Source of the DNA: Fredinandcohnia quinoae
Lineage (GTDB): Bacteria > Bacillota > Bacilli > Bacillales > Bacillaceae_L
DNA length: 64,000 bases
NCBI RefSeq assembly: GCF_022427965.1
Contig: NZ_JAKTTI010000002.1
Location: 186,001-250,000, forward strand
Direction: 5' to 3'
In this document: piece after piece, positions 36,035 to 45,563 of the stretch
Position numbering within the stretch: the first letter of the stretch is position 1
Layout of the letters: each line of letters begins with the position of its first letter
Made by a program: the position numbers and the translations under genes
The notes under the pieces: generated by a model
Told to the model about the DNA's origin: nothing
Databases searched by the model: none
What the model saw: the letters and a program-made list of their open reading frames with translations, nothing else

Positions 36035-37531
36035 CTGGGCAAAAACTTCATTTGTTTTCACATCAATCCACTGTCCTGTTTGTTCTAATACTCCAGCAAG
36101 TCTATACAAAATATCTTCCCTTCCTCTTGCTGCAATCATTTGCACCCCGAGTGGAAGCCCAGAAGACGTTTTCCAAAGAGGTACTGACATTGCTGGCTGC
36201 CCTGTCAAATTTGCCAACTGTGTATATGGCGTACGTGATAGGCTTTTTTCTACAAGTTGATCGACAATTCCTGTTTTCTTTAATATTTTCCCCATTCCGA
36301 ACTTGCTCACAGCTTTTATTAACTTCTCTTCACTTGGCTTTAAGTCTAATTCACCAATTTTGGCAGGCGGTGATGCTGTAGTAGGTGTTAGATAAATATC
36401 ATATGTTTCATGAAATCTCTCCATTGCGATTGCTGCTTCATCCCATTCTCTCATGCTTAATACAAATTCACTCGCAGAAACAGATTGACCCAATAGTCCA
36501 AGCATCCATGTTGATGGCTCGACGTCCTTCATCGTAACTTTCCTTCCAAGATTTCCTTGTAAAGAGGCGATAGTTGCACCGACTTCACCAAAATACATCG
36601 TGATGTAGCTCTTCCCTATTTTCCTACCATCAACTGGCGCATCCTTCTCTTCGACCATATGCCCCATTGACTCTAATAGTTTAGCTGTTTGATAGACTGC
36701 CTCTTTACAATTAGGATCCACATCCCTTCCTAAAGGAGATTTAACCGTAAATGCAACTCGCAGCTTAGAAACGGGCTTCGATAACTCTTCAAGATAACTC
36801 CCATAAAAGGGAAGTGGGGTAAATGCACTCGTCTTTTCCACAGAACTGATCTCATCTAATATTGCTGCACTATCACGCACAGAACGTGTCAGTACATGAC
36901 TAACAGATGCACCCTGCCAAATCCTACCGTATGATGGTCCAACGGGTGTTCTCCCACGAGTTGGCTTAATTCCGAAAAGACCTGTATATGCCGCTGGAAT
37001 TCGAATTGAGCCACCCCCATCACTTGCACCAGCAATCGGAACCATACCAGACGCTACAGCTGCTGCCGATCCACCACTTGATCCTCCTGGAGTATAGTCT
37101 GTATTCCATGGATTTCGGGTTGGTCCTGATGCTTTTGGTTCTGTTATTCCCATTAAAGCAAATTCGGGAACATTCGTATGTCCAAGAAAAATCATACCCG
37201 CTTCTCTCAATCTTCTTACAAACTCGGAGTCCTCTGTTGCACAATAATTTTTATATGCATTTGACCCAGATGTTATAAGCTCACCCGCAACCTCTTGTTG
37301 AATATCCTTCAATAATATTGGCACACCATTAAATGCACCTGAACACTTATTCTGACTTGCTTCATTAATAGCCTTCTCATACATTTTATTCACTACTGCA
37401 TTTAGCTTCGGATTTACTTCCTCAATTCTAGTAATCGCAGCTTCTATTAATTCCTTCGGATGAACTTCCTTTTTCCTTACTAGCCCCGCTAACCCTATCC
37501 CGTCAAATTGTATGAATTCCTGTGACTTCAC
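36032..37531 (-). CDS. Amidase signature family enzyme
   Basis: This amidohydrolase of 499 residues has the Ser-cisSer-Lys triad. Lys is in PILLKDIQQ near residue 73, and the Ser-rich motif [18 protein letters not shown], followed by [13 protein letters not shown], sits near 145-185. It is more like stand-alone amidases than GatA, since no gatB or gatC is near. The substrate is unknown. Start is GTG 37531, seven bases after AGGGGGG. It is monocistronic. Confidence 0.88.
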   Translation of the reverse strand: MKSQEFIQFDGIGLAGLVRKKEVHPKELIEAAITRIEEVNPKLNAVVNKMYEKAINEASQNKCSGAFNGVPILLKDIQQEVAGELITSGSNAYKNYCATEDSEFVRRLREAGMIFLGHTNVPEFALMGITEPKASGPTRNPWNTDYTPGGSSGGSAAAVASGMVPIAGASDGGGSIRIPAAYTGLFGIKPTRGRTPVGPSYGRIWQGASVSHVLTRSVRDSAAILDEISSVEKTSAFTPLPFYGSYLEELSKPVSKLRVAFTVKSPLGRDVDPNCKEAVYQTAKLLESMGHMVEEKDAPVDGRKIGKSYITMYFGEVGATIASLQGNLGRKVTMKDVEPSTWMLGLLGQSVSASEFVLSMREWDEAAIAMERFHETYDIYLTPTTASPPAKIGELDLKPSEEKLIKAVSKFGMGKILKKTGIVDQLVEKSLSRTPYTQLANLTGQPAMSVPLWKTSSGLPLGVQMIAARGREDILYRLAGVLEQTGQWIDVKTNEVFAQ

Positions 37532-37601
37532 CCATATCCCCCCTACATCAACTCTTCTATATAAAATTCGCTAATCGAATACATTTACCTTCTCCAAAAA
37601 G

Positions 37602-37634
37602 AAAAAGCATCTACCTATAAGATAAATGCTTAGT
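37602..37634 (-). terminator. Terminator closing the peptide-kinase operon
   Basis: AGCATCTACC (37606-37615) pairs with GATAAATGCT (37621-37630), with Ts on the minus strand. Confidence 0.75.
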
Positions 37635-37643
37635 CTAGTAATT

Positions 37644-38891
37644 CTATTTTTGCGAAATTGGCAACGTAATTGTTATCGTGGTACCCTTATTAATCTCACT
37701 ATCAACTTGAATTTCACCTTGATGATCTTCAACTATTTTCTTCGTCACCATCAACCCAAGGCCAGTTCCTTCTGGTTTTGTTGTATAAAAGGGCTCAAAA
37801 AGTTTTTCAATTTCAGACTTATCAATTCCACTACCTTGATCAACAACACGAATTGACAACAAATTTTTAGAAACGATGCTTGAATGTATTTTCAATGTTC
37901 CACCATGATCATGATCCATCGATTCTATTCCATTGTTTATCAAATTAATAAAAACCTGTTTGAGCTGATTTTCATCACATTCAATTAGAGGTAACTCGTC
38001 TTCAAGAACTGCAGCCAGGGTAACTTTTTTCTCGCATGCTAGTTGCTTTGAAATTGAAATCACATACGCAATTATATCCTTTATATTATTCTTTTGAAAA
38101 TTCGTAGATCGAGGCTTACCAATCACCATTAAATCATTAACAATTGAATTAATCCTTTCAATCTCTTGCTCCATAATCGAATAATAATGTTGATCCCCGG
38201 GATACTTTTCTCGTTGTAATTGTGTGAATCCTTTCAAAGACGCTAATGGATTTTTTATCTCGTGCCCTAGTGACGTAGCCATCTGCCCTATAAACGCCAA
38301 CTTCTCCTTATGTTTCAACTGTTCATGTGAGGTATTTAGCGCGTCTACATATGATACAAAACGATTTAGTAGAATGTAGGCAATTCCTGCTAGAATTAAG
38401 ATTAATACGATTGGAAAAAATACGATCCTATCTCCAATTAAAATACCAACTAGCAAATACCTAAAAGTTGTTGCAATTGTTGCAAACCAAAAAAATCGTT
38501 TATTAATAAATATTGGTGAAAACAAGACTAATATTAATTCTATAGCACTACCGCTTGAATATTTACTTGAGTCATCCCAAAAGACAACACAATCATTTAT
38601 AGCCGAAAGTACAACATAACAAGAAATATAAACATACTTAACAGAATAATGTTTACCTCTTTTTATCAAATAAAGTGATAATGGTAATAACCCGAAAAAA
38701 GTGATATAAATTATTAAACTAATATCGATAGAATAATATTTTCCAGGCTCTGTAGAGGTAATAAATTTTGGATATATATAATAAAATAACAAATCATATA
38801 AGACTAAAGTCACATAAAAGGAAAACAAATAGATTTTTAACGCTTGTTTCTCTTCATTATATAGTAGATTGGTAAACTTGTTTCTCACCAT
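37644..38891 (-). CDS. Membrane sensor histidine kinase sharing its sensor with the HD-GYP protein
   Basis: This kinase of about 415 residues has six membrane helices in residues 15-190, then a phosphoacceptor domain with GHEIKNPLASLKGF (His near 229) and a catalytic domain with NLINNGIESM, DQGSGIDKSEIEKLFEPFYT cut short here, and GTGLGLMV. The membrane part is homologous to that of the HD-GYP protein at 40345: both have YSSG/YQSG, LFSPIFINK/LFSPIFVNK and a late LNRF. No response regulator is adjacent. ATG 38891 has GAGG nine bases upstream; the ORF is open to 38942. It is the last gene of the operon. Confidence 0.87.
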   Translation of the reverse strand: MVRNKFTNLLYNEEKQALKIYLFSFYVTLVLYDLLFYYIYPKFITSTEPGKYYSIDISLIIYITFFGLLPLSLYLIKRGKHYSVKYVYISCYVVLSAINDCVVFWDDSSKYSSGSAIELILVLFSPIFINKRFFWFATIATTFRYLLVGILIGDRIVFFPIVLILILAGIAYILLNRFVSYVDALNTSHEQLKHKEKLAFIGQMATSLGHEIKNPLASLKGFTQLQREKYPGDQHYYSIMEQEIERINSIVNDLMVIGKPRSTNFQKNNIKDIIAYVISISKQLACEKKVTLAAVLEDELPLIECDENQLKQVFINLINNGIESMDHDHGGTLKIHSSIVSKNLLSIRVVDQGSGIDKSEIEKLFEPFYTTKPEGTGLGLMVTKKIVEDHQGEIQVDSEINKGTTITITLPISQK

Positions 38892-38964
38892 TTTCTGTTC
38901 CTCACTGCTTCTAAAAATAGTACCTTTTACCCTATTATACACCTAAAGACCTATATATCGAATA

Positions 38965-40158
38965 CTAATTTTCAAATTTCGACATTTTTCTACGTCTTGT
39001 CTTCCCTATTGAGAAAACAAATAGGCCTATTAATAGAAACATTTGGAAACTATATATAATTGCATCCCAAAAAAGTGGACTATCCATGGTTCTAGTTAAT
39101 CCAGGTAACACTTTAACACCCATATAAATTAATTGAGGTATATAAAATATGGAAAATAAACATAATGTTATTCCAACACCAATTACATAAAAGATACTAA
39201 AAAAACGAACGACACTATGTTCACCTTTAAACAAGTCAATACTTTTTACATTATTTTTAGAAAACAAATTTTTCAGGAACTGGTTCCCATTTTCCATTAA
39301 ATTGTAACAACCAGTCAAATTTTGAAATAAAAAATAAAAATCTGTTTTCATATAAATACAGCATTGATAGATGGTCCTTACAACTATATCAAAAATGATT
39401 AATCCAATGATTCCCGAAATTATTTCTGAAGGTAACGGAATAATTAACTTTGTAAGTAGCGCTATAAAAAGAATAACACTATCGAAACAAATTCCTGCTA
39501 AGTAAAGTATATTACGCTTTTTTTGAGGTAATTTCCAAGCTAACGTCATGTCTGTCTCAAAAACAACTAAAAATAAACGATGACCAATTTCTAATTTAGT
39601 TGGCAAATTAAAAGACCGTATCGCTAGAATATGTCCTAATTCGTGAACTAGAACCAATACTAATGAAAGAATTCCATAGATTAGAATATTTAGAGACATA
39701 ATATCGAAAATGAATAAATCCCGATAATATGGAAATAAAGAAGGATTGATAATAAAAATAGATATACTAATGACAAATAATGCCCCGTATAAATAATTGG
39801 TATACTTATTAAAAAACACTTTCCCTATAGTAGGAGAAATCCATTCGAATCCTAATTTGCTAGGATTTCTTCCTTTTTGCTTCAATTCTTCACCATTAAT
39901 AGCCTTTATTAAGTCTATATCTAACAGTTGATCAACAAAGTCAATTACATCAATATCCTCATTGGGATATTTTTCAATTAACTTTTGTTCTATTTCCCCA
40001 ACGGAACATCCTTCATTAATCAATTCAATTGCATCAATACATACCATAGGCATCTCATAAAATTCTTGAGTCTTTGTATCTTCGACAATATAGTTTTTAT
40101 TATCTTTTCGAATCTGTATATCATGCAAATGTAGTGTTGTTTCTAATGTTATTTTCAT
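38965..40158 (-). CDS. M50-type membrane metalloprotease with PqqD-like N-terminus
   Basis: This 397-residue protein starts with a soluble region (about 1-95) that looks like a PqqD-type winged helix, the fold that binds precursor peptides in RiPP pathways. A membrane domain of about seven helices follows. LVHELGHILAIRSF (about residue 166-180) is the HExxH zinc site of M50 intramembrane proteases, and a later GICFDSV may supply the third ligand. This layout resembles putative peptide zinc metalloproteases such as YydH. It lies directly downstream of the 23-residue peptide gene and its terminator. Peptide cleavage is inferred. Confidence 0.82.
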   Translation of the reverse strand: MKITLETTLHLHDIQIRKDNKNYIVEDTKTQEFYEMPMVCIDAIELINEGCSVGEIEQKLIEKYPNEDIDVIDFVDQLLDIDLIKAINGEELKQKGRNPSKLGFEWISPTIGKVFFNKYTNYLYGALFVISISIFIINPSLFPYYRDLFIFDIMSLNILIYGILSLVLVLVHELGHILAIRSFNLPTKLEIGHRLFLVVFETDMTLAWKLPQKKRNILYLAGICFDSVILFIALLTKLIIPLPSEIISGIIGLIIFDIVVRTIYQCCIYMKTDFYFLFQNLTGCYNLMENGNQFLKNLFSKNNVKSIDLFKGEHSVVRFFSIFYVIGVGITLCLFSIFYIPQLIYMGVKVLPGLTRTMDSPLFWDAIIYSFQMFLLIGLFVFSIGKTRRRKMSKFEN

Positions 40159-40187
40159 ACATTCACCTTTAATAAATTATTTTAATA

Positions 40188-40230
40188 AAAGTAAAAAGGA
40201 TGCTATTGCTTTTTAAAGCTAGCATCCTAG
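40188..40230 (-). terminator. Intrinsic terminator between the peptide gene and the protease gene
   Basis: AGGATGCTA (40197-40205) pairs with TAGCATCCT (40221-40229), followed on the minus strand by TTTTTACTTTT. It lies six bases after the peptide stop, so downstream genes need read-through. Confidence 0.85.
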
Positions 40231-40235
40231 TTTGA

Positions 40236-40307
40236 TTATGGCTTTTGTGGAAAAAAGTGACACCACCAGCAAGTAGTTTTAACTTTCTTTAATTTGCGGA
40301 TTTTCAT
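40236..40307 (-). CDS. 23-residue cationic CWWC peptide, candidate signal or RiPP precursor
   Basis: This ORF lies 37 bp after the HD-GYP gene and has an almost ideal ribosome site, AGGAGGGGAG, ending about three to seven bases before ATG 40307. Residues 1-12 carry six Lys or Arg (K2, R4, K5, K7, K8, K10). Residues 13-19 are CWWCHFF, then PQKP to the end. It is too short and too polar for a normal signal peptide. Position next to a protease with a PqqD-like domain suggests a precursor peptide that is cut and perhaps crosslinked through its two Cys. I know no matching family. Confidence 0.75.
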   Translation of the reverse strand: MKIRKLKKVKTTCWWCHFFPQKP

Positions 40308-40344
40308 ATTCTCCCCTCCTTTACAAGAAATTAAATAAAATTGA

Positions 40345-41502
40345 TTAATTACATGAACCATACTTCCTGTGTATATCAATCCAGGTCGGATAAACCTTCT
40401 TAAATAATTTTACCAATTCAGGATCAAATTGTGTGCCTTGTCCTTCTATAATACGAGAATATGCTTCTTCTATCGGTAAAGCATTACGATAAGATCTTGA
40501 GGATGTCATTGCATCAAAAGCATCTGCTATCGCAGCTATTCTTGCCTGTAAAGGTATATTTTCACCAGCTAACTGATCCGGGTATCCCTTTCCATCCCAT
40601 CGTTCGTGATGAGAACGAATGACACAAATATTATCTTTTAATCCTTCTACATTTTTAACAGCCTCTGCACCAACTACTGGATGTGTTTTGATTACGTCAA
40701 ACTCTTCATTTGTTAATTTTGATGGTTTCATCAAAATATGATCGGGTATATTCACTTTTCCAATATCGTGTAGCAAGCAAGCATAATTAAAAGACTTTAA
40801 CTCATCTTGTGAGAATCTTTTTATTTCCTTCGCTAATGATAAGGCATAATTAGCAACCCTCTCACTATGCCCGCGGGTATAATTATCCTTTAACTCTAAG
40901 GTAGCTATTACACCCTTCACCATTCCCTCTAGTTGTTTATCATAGGATAATTTCACTGCTGATACATAAGATTGAAATCTATTTAGAAAAATTAAACTAA
41001 TTATTGAAAGCAGTACTGTTAGTAGTACAGGGAAAAGAGCACTTGTTGTTTGAAGAATAATTCCAATCACCAAATACTTCCCAGTAATTCCAAATGTAAC
41101 TACCTTAAAAAACGTCTTGTTTACAAATATTGGTGAAAATAAAATTACAAACATTTCTACAACGTTTCCACTTTGGTATTCTGCTGAGTTATTAAAAAAG
41201 TAAATTATATCATCACAAAATGTTAAGAAAATGTATGTTATTACGACTATGTATTTAACTAAATGTTGTTTTTCTTGTTTGCTTATGTAAATAGCAATAG
41301 GTATTAAGCAAAACATGACAAAATATACTATATACTCAAATTTACTCGGTAATACAACTTGCTTTTGCAATATAAATTTTTGATAAATAAAGTAATTATA
41401 TACATCATACACAATAAAAATACTGTAAAACAAAGTCAAAAACCATTTAAGTGTACTCTTCTCTTCAGTAATTAGTGATGAACTCATTCCCATTCTATGC
41501 AT
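40345..41502 (-). CDS. Membrane HD-GYP domain protein (putative cyclic-di-GMP phosphodiesterase)
   Basis: This 385-residue protein has six membrane helices (residues 15-190) and a C-terminal HD-GYP domain. Visible motifs are HSERVANYA, LLHDIGKVNI with the HD pair, HHERWDGKGYPD with GYP, and IADAFDAMTSSRSYR. HD-GYP domains usually hydrolyse cyclic-di-GMP. The membrane sensor is homologous to that of the kinase at 37644. GGAG lies eight bases before ATG 41502. It is the first gene of the operon; TATAAT on the minus strand (41621-41616) may be its -10 box. Confidence 0.88.
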   Translation of the reverse strand: MHRMGMSSSLITEEKSTLKWFLTLFYSIFIVYDVYNYFIYQKFILQKQVVLPSKFEYIVYFVMFCLIPIAIYISKQEKQHLVKYIVVITYIFLTFCDDIIYFFNNSAEYQSGNVVEMFVILFSPIFVNKTFFKVVTFGITGKYLVIGIILQTTSALFPVLLTVLLSIISLIFLNRFQSYVSAVKLSYDKQLEGMVKGVIATLELKDNYTRGHSERVANYALSLAKEIKRFSQDELKSFNYACLLHDIGKVNIPDHILMKPSKLTNEEFDVIKTHPVVGAEAVKNVEGLKDNICVIRSHHERWDGKGYPDQLAGENIPLQARIAAIADAFDAMTSSRSYRNALPIEEAYSRIIEGQGTQFDPELVKLFKKVYPTWIDIHRKYGSCN

Positions 41503-41770
41503 CTCTTTTTCTCCAATTTTAGTTATTATTCTCTATTTTCTTTTAAAATCCTTCTTTATTTTCAAAAAGGGTACTAAAGTCACGTTTATTTTTCGTCATA
41601 AATCGACTTTTTTCTATTATATCTTATTATTTGTTTTAACTGAATAGTTATTTAGGTATAAAAATTCGTAGAAATTTGTAAAAATAAGAATATTAGTTTA
41701 TTAGGTACTATTACCTAGATGTATCAGTAATACGGTAAAGTGGCTACTTTATGATATTTTTTGAGATATA

Positions 41771-41910
41771 CACGGTATTTACTAGATTTGCATGATAATC
41801 CAGATATATGCAGGAAAATTGTCAATTATGCATGAAACTTTTGATATTTGCATGATAAACTGGATTTATGAATGTTAATAAGAAATTATGCACGTTATGC
41901 GAAAACTTTG
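41771..41910. repeat. 20-bp degenerate tandem repeats, seven units
   Basis: TTG or ATG followed by CATG, CAGG, AATG or CACG recurs exactly every 20 bp (unit starts 41771, 41791, 41811, 41831, 41851, 41871, 41891). The last units contain TTATGCACGTTA, the same 12-mer as in the 40-bp array at 22151, so the two arrays belong to one family. It lies between liaR and the HD-GYP operon. The rest of 41503-41985 shows only the promoter-like sequence near 41616. Confidence 0.85.
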
Positions 41911-41926
41911 AAAAACCATCGTAAAA

Positions 41927-41953
41927 AACAAAAAACACAGCATCCACTGTGTC
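41927..41953 (-). terminator. Terminator after liaR
   Basis: ACACAG (41935-41940) pairs with CTGTGT (41947-41952), followed on the minus strand by TTTTTTG. Confidence 0.8.
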
Positions 41954-41985
41954 CTTCTCCATACTACCTATTAAATGAATAAACA

Positions 41986-42618
41986 CTATTTTACTAAAGA
42001 ATGTTTGAAAGCATAAATAACAGCTTGTGTACGATCCTGTACCTCTAGTTTACTTAAAATATTACTGACATGAACCTTAACTGTTTTTAATGCAATAAAT
42101 AATTCATCGGCAATTTCTTGATTTGTTTTCCCTTCAGCCACTAAAAGTAATATTTCCATTTCACGATTTGTTAATTCTTCATGTGGTAGTTGTGTTTCCT
42201 TCTGGCGCATGCGAACCATCATTTTTCCTGTTACTTCTGGCTCTAACACTGACTGGCCGTGAAACGTTTTCCGTACGGCATTTGCAATTTCACTTGCCTT
42301 CGATGTTTTTAACATATAGCTTGTTGCACCCGCTTCAAGGGCTGGATACACTTTTTCATCATCTAAGAAGCTTGTTACAATGATAATCTTTGCTTCTGGC
42401 CATTTCTCAATAATTTGTCTTGTTGCTTCGATTCCATCCATTTCTTTCATGACTAAGTCCATTAAAATAATATCTGGTCTTAATTCCAAAGCAAGCTCTA
42501 CGCCTTTTTTCCCATCATCGGCCTCAGCGATTACTTCTATATCGGGTTGTGCAGATAAGTAGGAAGAAACACCGATTCTTACCATTTCATGATCATCCAC
42601 AAATAAAACCTTTATCAT
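41986..42618 (-). CDS. liaR: LiaR, NarL-type response regulator
   Basis: This cell-envelope stress regulator of 210 residues has a receiver domain (DDHE, phosphoacceptor Asp in [14 protein letters not shown], Lys in MLKTSKASE) and a LuxR-type HTH ([20 protein letters not shown], then [18 protein letters not shown]). It is phosphorylated by LiaS. GAGGG lies about ten bases before ATG 42618, 13 bp after liaS. It is the last gene of liaFSR. Confidence 0.93.
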   Translation of the reverse strand: MIKVLFVDDHEMVRIGVSSYLSAQPDIEVIAEADDGKKGVELALELRPDIILMDLVMKEMDGIEATRQIIEKWPEAKIIIVTSFLDDEKVYPALEAGATSYMLKTSKASEIANAVRKTFHGQSVLEPEVTGKMMVRMRQKETQLPHEELTNREMEILLLVAEGKTNQEIADELFIALKTVKVHVSNILSKLEVQDRTQAVIYAFKHSLVK

Positions 42619-42631
42619 TATCTTCACCCTC

Positions 42632-43657
42632 TCACTTCATCATTGGAATCTTAACTTCTATTCTAGTTCCTTTATTTTTCATACTGATAATTCTCATCGT
42701 CCCACCAATTTCTATGGCCCGCTCTTGCATATTATGTAATCCATAAGAGCCTGCCTTTGTCTCATCCACATTAAAGCCAATTCCATCATCGACAATTCGA
42801 AGGATTATAAATTCATCCCGTTCAATTAATAAGACTTCCAAATGATTTGCTTTAGAGTGGCGAAGCGTATTTGAGACAGACTCTTGTAAAATACGAAATA
42901 GATGGTCCTCTACCCCTTTTTCAATATGAAACGTTTCAATTTTTGATTCAATTTCAACTGGTACCTTTTGAGTTAATTCTAGTAAAAGCTCCTTTATTCC
43001 TTCTTGTAATGATTTTCCTTTTAAGGCAACAGGTCGCAAATGAAGCAATAATGCCCGCATTTCAAGCTGGGATTGGTGGATCATTTCTTCAACCATTTTT
43101 AGTTGCTTTGTACCATAATCATCTGTAATTGGTCTTGTTTCGTTAATAGCTGACATCATCATCGATGCAGCAAACAACTGTTGACTTACCGAATCATGAA
43201 GCTCCCTTGCCAAGCGATTTCTTTCTTCCGAGACGATTTCTTGAATTCGTTTTTCTTGATCAATTGCTTTTTCATTTGCAAGCTTTTGGGAGGATTTCAC
43301 CTGGTCTGCGATATGTTTTTGAACTCTTTTTAGTCGATCCCAAATCATTTCAAACTCAGTTGATTGGTTTTCAAGGGGTTCCTCTATACTTCTCCCTTGT
43401 TCAATTTGAAAAAGTGTATCTGATATTGAATTCAACTGTTTTCTCATACTTAAGCCAGATACGATTCCAAAGACAAGACCAATTATCAAACTAATAGTTG
43501 GTGAGATAATGATAAAAGGTAAATCCATAATTTTAGTTTTCCAAAGTGCTGACCAATTTGGTAACGGAAAAGCAACAAAGGCAATAACCATTGAAAGCGC
43601 AAAAATTAACAAGGAAAAGCATAGGCTTACAACAACTTGTCTTTGAACTGTACTCAT
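42632..43657 (-). CDS. liaS: LiaS, sensor histidine kinase of the HisKA_3 type
   Basis: This 341-residue kinase has two N-terminal helices with a very short outer loop (intramembrane-sensing type). It also has a HAMP-like linker, the HisKA_3 motif [18 protein letters not shown] (His near residue 157) and a catalytic domain with DDGIGFN and [12 protein letters not shown]. It pairs with LiaR. Its start overlaps the liaF stop by four bases (ATGA), so the two are translationally coupled. Confidence 0.93.
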   Translation of the reverse strand: MSTVQRQVVVSLCFSLLIFALSMVIAFVAFPLPNWSALWKTKIMDLPFIIISPTISLIIGLVFGIVSGLSMRKQLNSISDTLFQIEQGRSIEEPLENQSTEFEMIWDRLKRVQKHIADQVKSSQKLANEKAIDQEKRIQEIVSEERNRLARELHDSVSQQLFAASMMMSAINETRPITDDYGTKQLKMVEEMIHQSQLEMRALLLHLRPVALKGKSLQEGIKELLLELTQKVPVEIESKIETFHIEKGVEDHLFRILQESVSNTLRHSKANHLEVLLIERDEFIILRIVDDGIGFNVDETKAGSYGLHNMQERAIEIGGTMRIISMKNKGTRIEVKIPMMK

Positions 43658-44388
43658 ACGCGTTTCACCTCTAAATCTCCGACAACCATTGAGGTGATAA
43701 TCTTTATCTTTTGTTCAGCTGTATCATAAAGCTCTGTTTGATAATGTAAATTCTGATTATATGTTTTTGGATCATGATTTTCAAAAATCGTAGTTGCTCC
43801 AACAATTACAGAATGACTCACATTTACTTCTACTTCATATGGAACAAATACTTGAACATTCCCAATAACATTACGAATTAATATAATAGACTCGCCCTTC
43901 GGTAGAACGGCATAACTTAAATCAATAATTGAATCGCCTATTCCACATTGAATGTTCACATCATTCCATTCATAGACATATTCCGGCGCCTTCTGACGAC
44001 CTGATAGTAGATTATGAAATAGTGGTGTTCGTTTGACTATAGGCTCCTTACTTGGTGTAACAATCGGTTCCATTATAGTTGGCTTAATATAAGCTGGATT
44101 TTTCTTTGATTGAAAGAATTGAATTAATAGATAAATAAGAATTGCAAGAAGCAAAAATTTAATTGTCATCATATTTAATACGGTGATTGCAAGACTTATC
44201 CATCCAAACCAGAAGAGGATTTTCCCTGAATTACGAGGCATACGCTTACGACCAAAATATATACACCCAATCGATATAATGAAAGAGAAAATTAGGCCAC
44301 TATTGAAAAACGAGATTTCAATGATAAGTAATATGATTCCTGTTAAAAGGAGAAAATTAATAATGTCAGATTTCGATTTATTCAACAA
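43654..44388 (-). CDS. liaF: LiaF, inhibitor of the LiaRS system
   Basis: This 244-residue membrane protein has four helices in residues 10-90 and a C-terminal LiaF domain (about 125-240) with IQCGIGDSIIDLSYAVLPKG and GESIILIRNVIGNVQVFVP cut to fit. It keeps LiaS off in the absence of stress. Start is TTG 44388, eight bases after GGGAGG. A hairpin separates it from liaH. Confidence 0.9.
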   Translation of the reverse strand: MLNKSKSDIINFLLLTGIILLIIEISFFNSGLIFSFIISIGCIYFGRKRMPRNSGKILFWFGWISLAITVLNMMTIKFLLLAILIYLLIQFFQSKKNPAYIKPTIMEPIVTPSKEPIVKRTPLFHNLLSGRQKAPEYVYEWNDVNIQCGIGDSIIDLSYAVLPKGESIILIRNVIGNVQVFVPYEVEVNVSHSVIVGATTIFENHDPKTYNQNLHYQTELYDTAEQKIKIITSMVVGDLEVKRV

Positions 44389-44421
44389 GGTGCTTGCCTC
44401 CCTTCCATTATGCTCATTAGC

Positions 44422-44455
44422 CTAAAAAAGGCGCAGAGAACCACGCCTTTTTTAA
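44422..44455. terminator. Hairpin between liaH and liaF
   Basis: AAAAAGGCG and CGCCTTTTTT enclose ten bases. It can limit read-through from liaIH into liaFSR, as expected from the much higher liaIH output in B. subtilis. Confidence 0.8.
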
Positions 44456-44519
44456 TGCCTAGCTCCAGTCGCCAACAGAATGACGCCTTTCGCATTTCTT
44501 ATAGAATACCATGTTTTCC

Positions 44520-45167
44520 TTATGAAATAGAATGAGTTTCTTCATTTTTCATATCTTTTTCTAATTGTGCGATTCGCGCATCGATTGTATTACGATGATA
44601 AGAAGAGTTCACTTGGTGTTCTAAGCGATCAAGATATGACTCCATATCCTCAAAGCTAGTGTATGCTTTATTTGAGTAAGAGTTTGATTCTAGCACTTGG
44701 TTCATTCGATGATTAGCACGTGCAATATTTTCACGACCCATTAACTCCATTCGTTTGATATGCATATCTTTTAATTTATGCTTCATTTCTTCATATTTCT
44801 TCTCAAGCTCAACTAAATGCTGACTTGCATTTCGTAATGCTTCTTGTAATCGTACTGCACGCTCTTCATATGAAATTTGTTCTTGAAGTGCAAATTCATA
44901 TAATTCATTTTCACCAGCTTCTTTTGCTATTTCTGCTTGATGCTTGCGTTTATCCGCGAGTGTACGCGCCTCACGATATTCTCTTGTAAATTGATCCTTT
45001 AATGAATATTGACGCTCAACTAACTTGCGAACCTTTTCTACCTCTACCTCACATTGACGTAAGTATTGATTTAATAAAGCAATTGGATTTTTTTGCTCCT
45101 TATTATCAAGTATTTCATGAAAATCTGCTGCGATCGTGTTTTTTAAACGTGTGAATAAATTACCCAT
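44520..45167 (-). CDS. liaH: LiaH, PspA/IM30-family stress protein
   Basis: This 215-residue, almost wholly coiled-coil protein belongs to the PspA/IM30 family that oligomerises and protects the membrane. It opens MGNLFTRLKNTIAADFHEIL and contains NPIALLNQYLRQCEVEVEKV. The start ATG 45167 follows GAGGAG; the ORF to 45185 is not supported. It is co-operonic with liaI and is the main LiaR target in B. subtilis. Confidence 0.9.
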   Translation of the reverse strand: MGNLFTRLKNTIAADFHEILDNKEQKNPIALLNQYLRQCEVEVEKVRKLVERQYSLKDQFTREYREARTLADKRKHQAEIAKEAGENELYEFALQEQISYEERAVRLQEALRNASQHLVELEKKYEEMKHKLKDMHIKRMELMGRENIARANHRMNQVLESNSYSNKAYTSFEDMESYLDRLEHQVNSSYHRNTIDARIAQLEKDMKNEETHSIS

Positions 45168-45218
45168 TTGTATCAGTCTCCTCAAAATTAATTTTATGTT
45201 AAAATTGTTCTTGCCTAA

Positions 45219-45563
45219 TTACTTGTTCAATTCAGCCCATTGCTTTTCAAAGTTAGTAAAAGGGTCTGATGATTCAGTTACAACTGTTGTTTTTTCTCTA
45301 TTCCACTTTTTATAGACTACGTAAAGAATGTATGCTGCAACGATTCCAAGAATTGCTGGGACATTCGATATTGACGCTGATAAAGCAATTAAACCAACGA
45401 TTCCCCAAAGTATCTTGCCTCCGGTTGAATCTGATTTTGTGAATTGTTTATAAGCAAAGTATAGAATCGCCAAACTAATGATCAACCCAACCATTGGACC
45501 AACCTGTGATAAAAGCACAAGTGCTGCGATACCTCCTACAATAAATAAACCGAACTTTTTCAT
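45219..45563 (-). CDS. liaI: LiaI-type small membrane protein
   Basis: This 114-residue protein has three or four hydrophobic segments in the first 85 residues and a soluble tail TESSDPFTNFEKQWAELNK. Its place directly upstream of liaH is that of liaI, which anchors LiaH at the membrane. AAGGAGG lies about eight bases before ATG 45563. No liaG is present between liaH and liaF. I did not recognise a LiaR box with confidence upstream. Confidence 0.85.
   Translation of the reverse strand: MKKFGLFIVGGIAALVLLSQVGPMVGLIISLAILYFAYKQFTKSDSTGGKILWGIVGLIALSASISNVPAILGIVAAYILYVVYKKWNREKTTVVTESSDPFTNFEKQWAELNK

Noticed and set aside
41592-41598. TGACGAA on the minus strand as a Spo0A box before the HD-GYP gene
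   Set aside because: A single 7-mer match in AT-rich sequence is expected by chance; it is worth testing only if the operon proves sporulation-linked.
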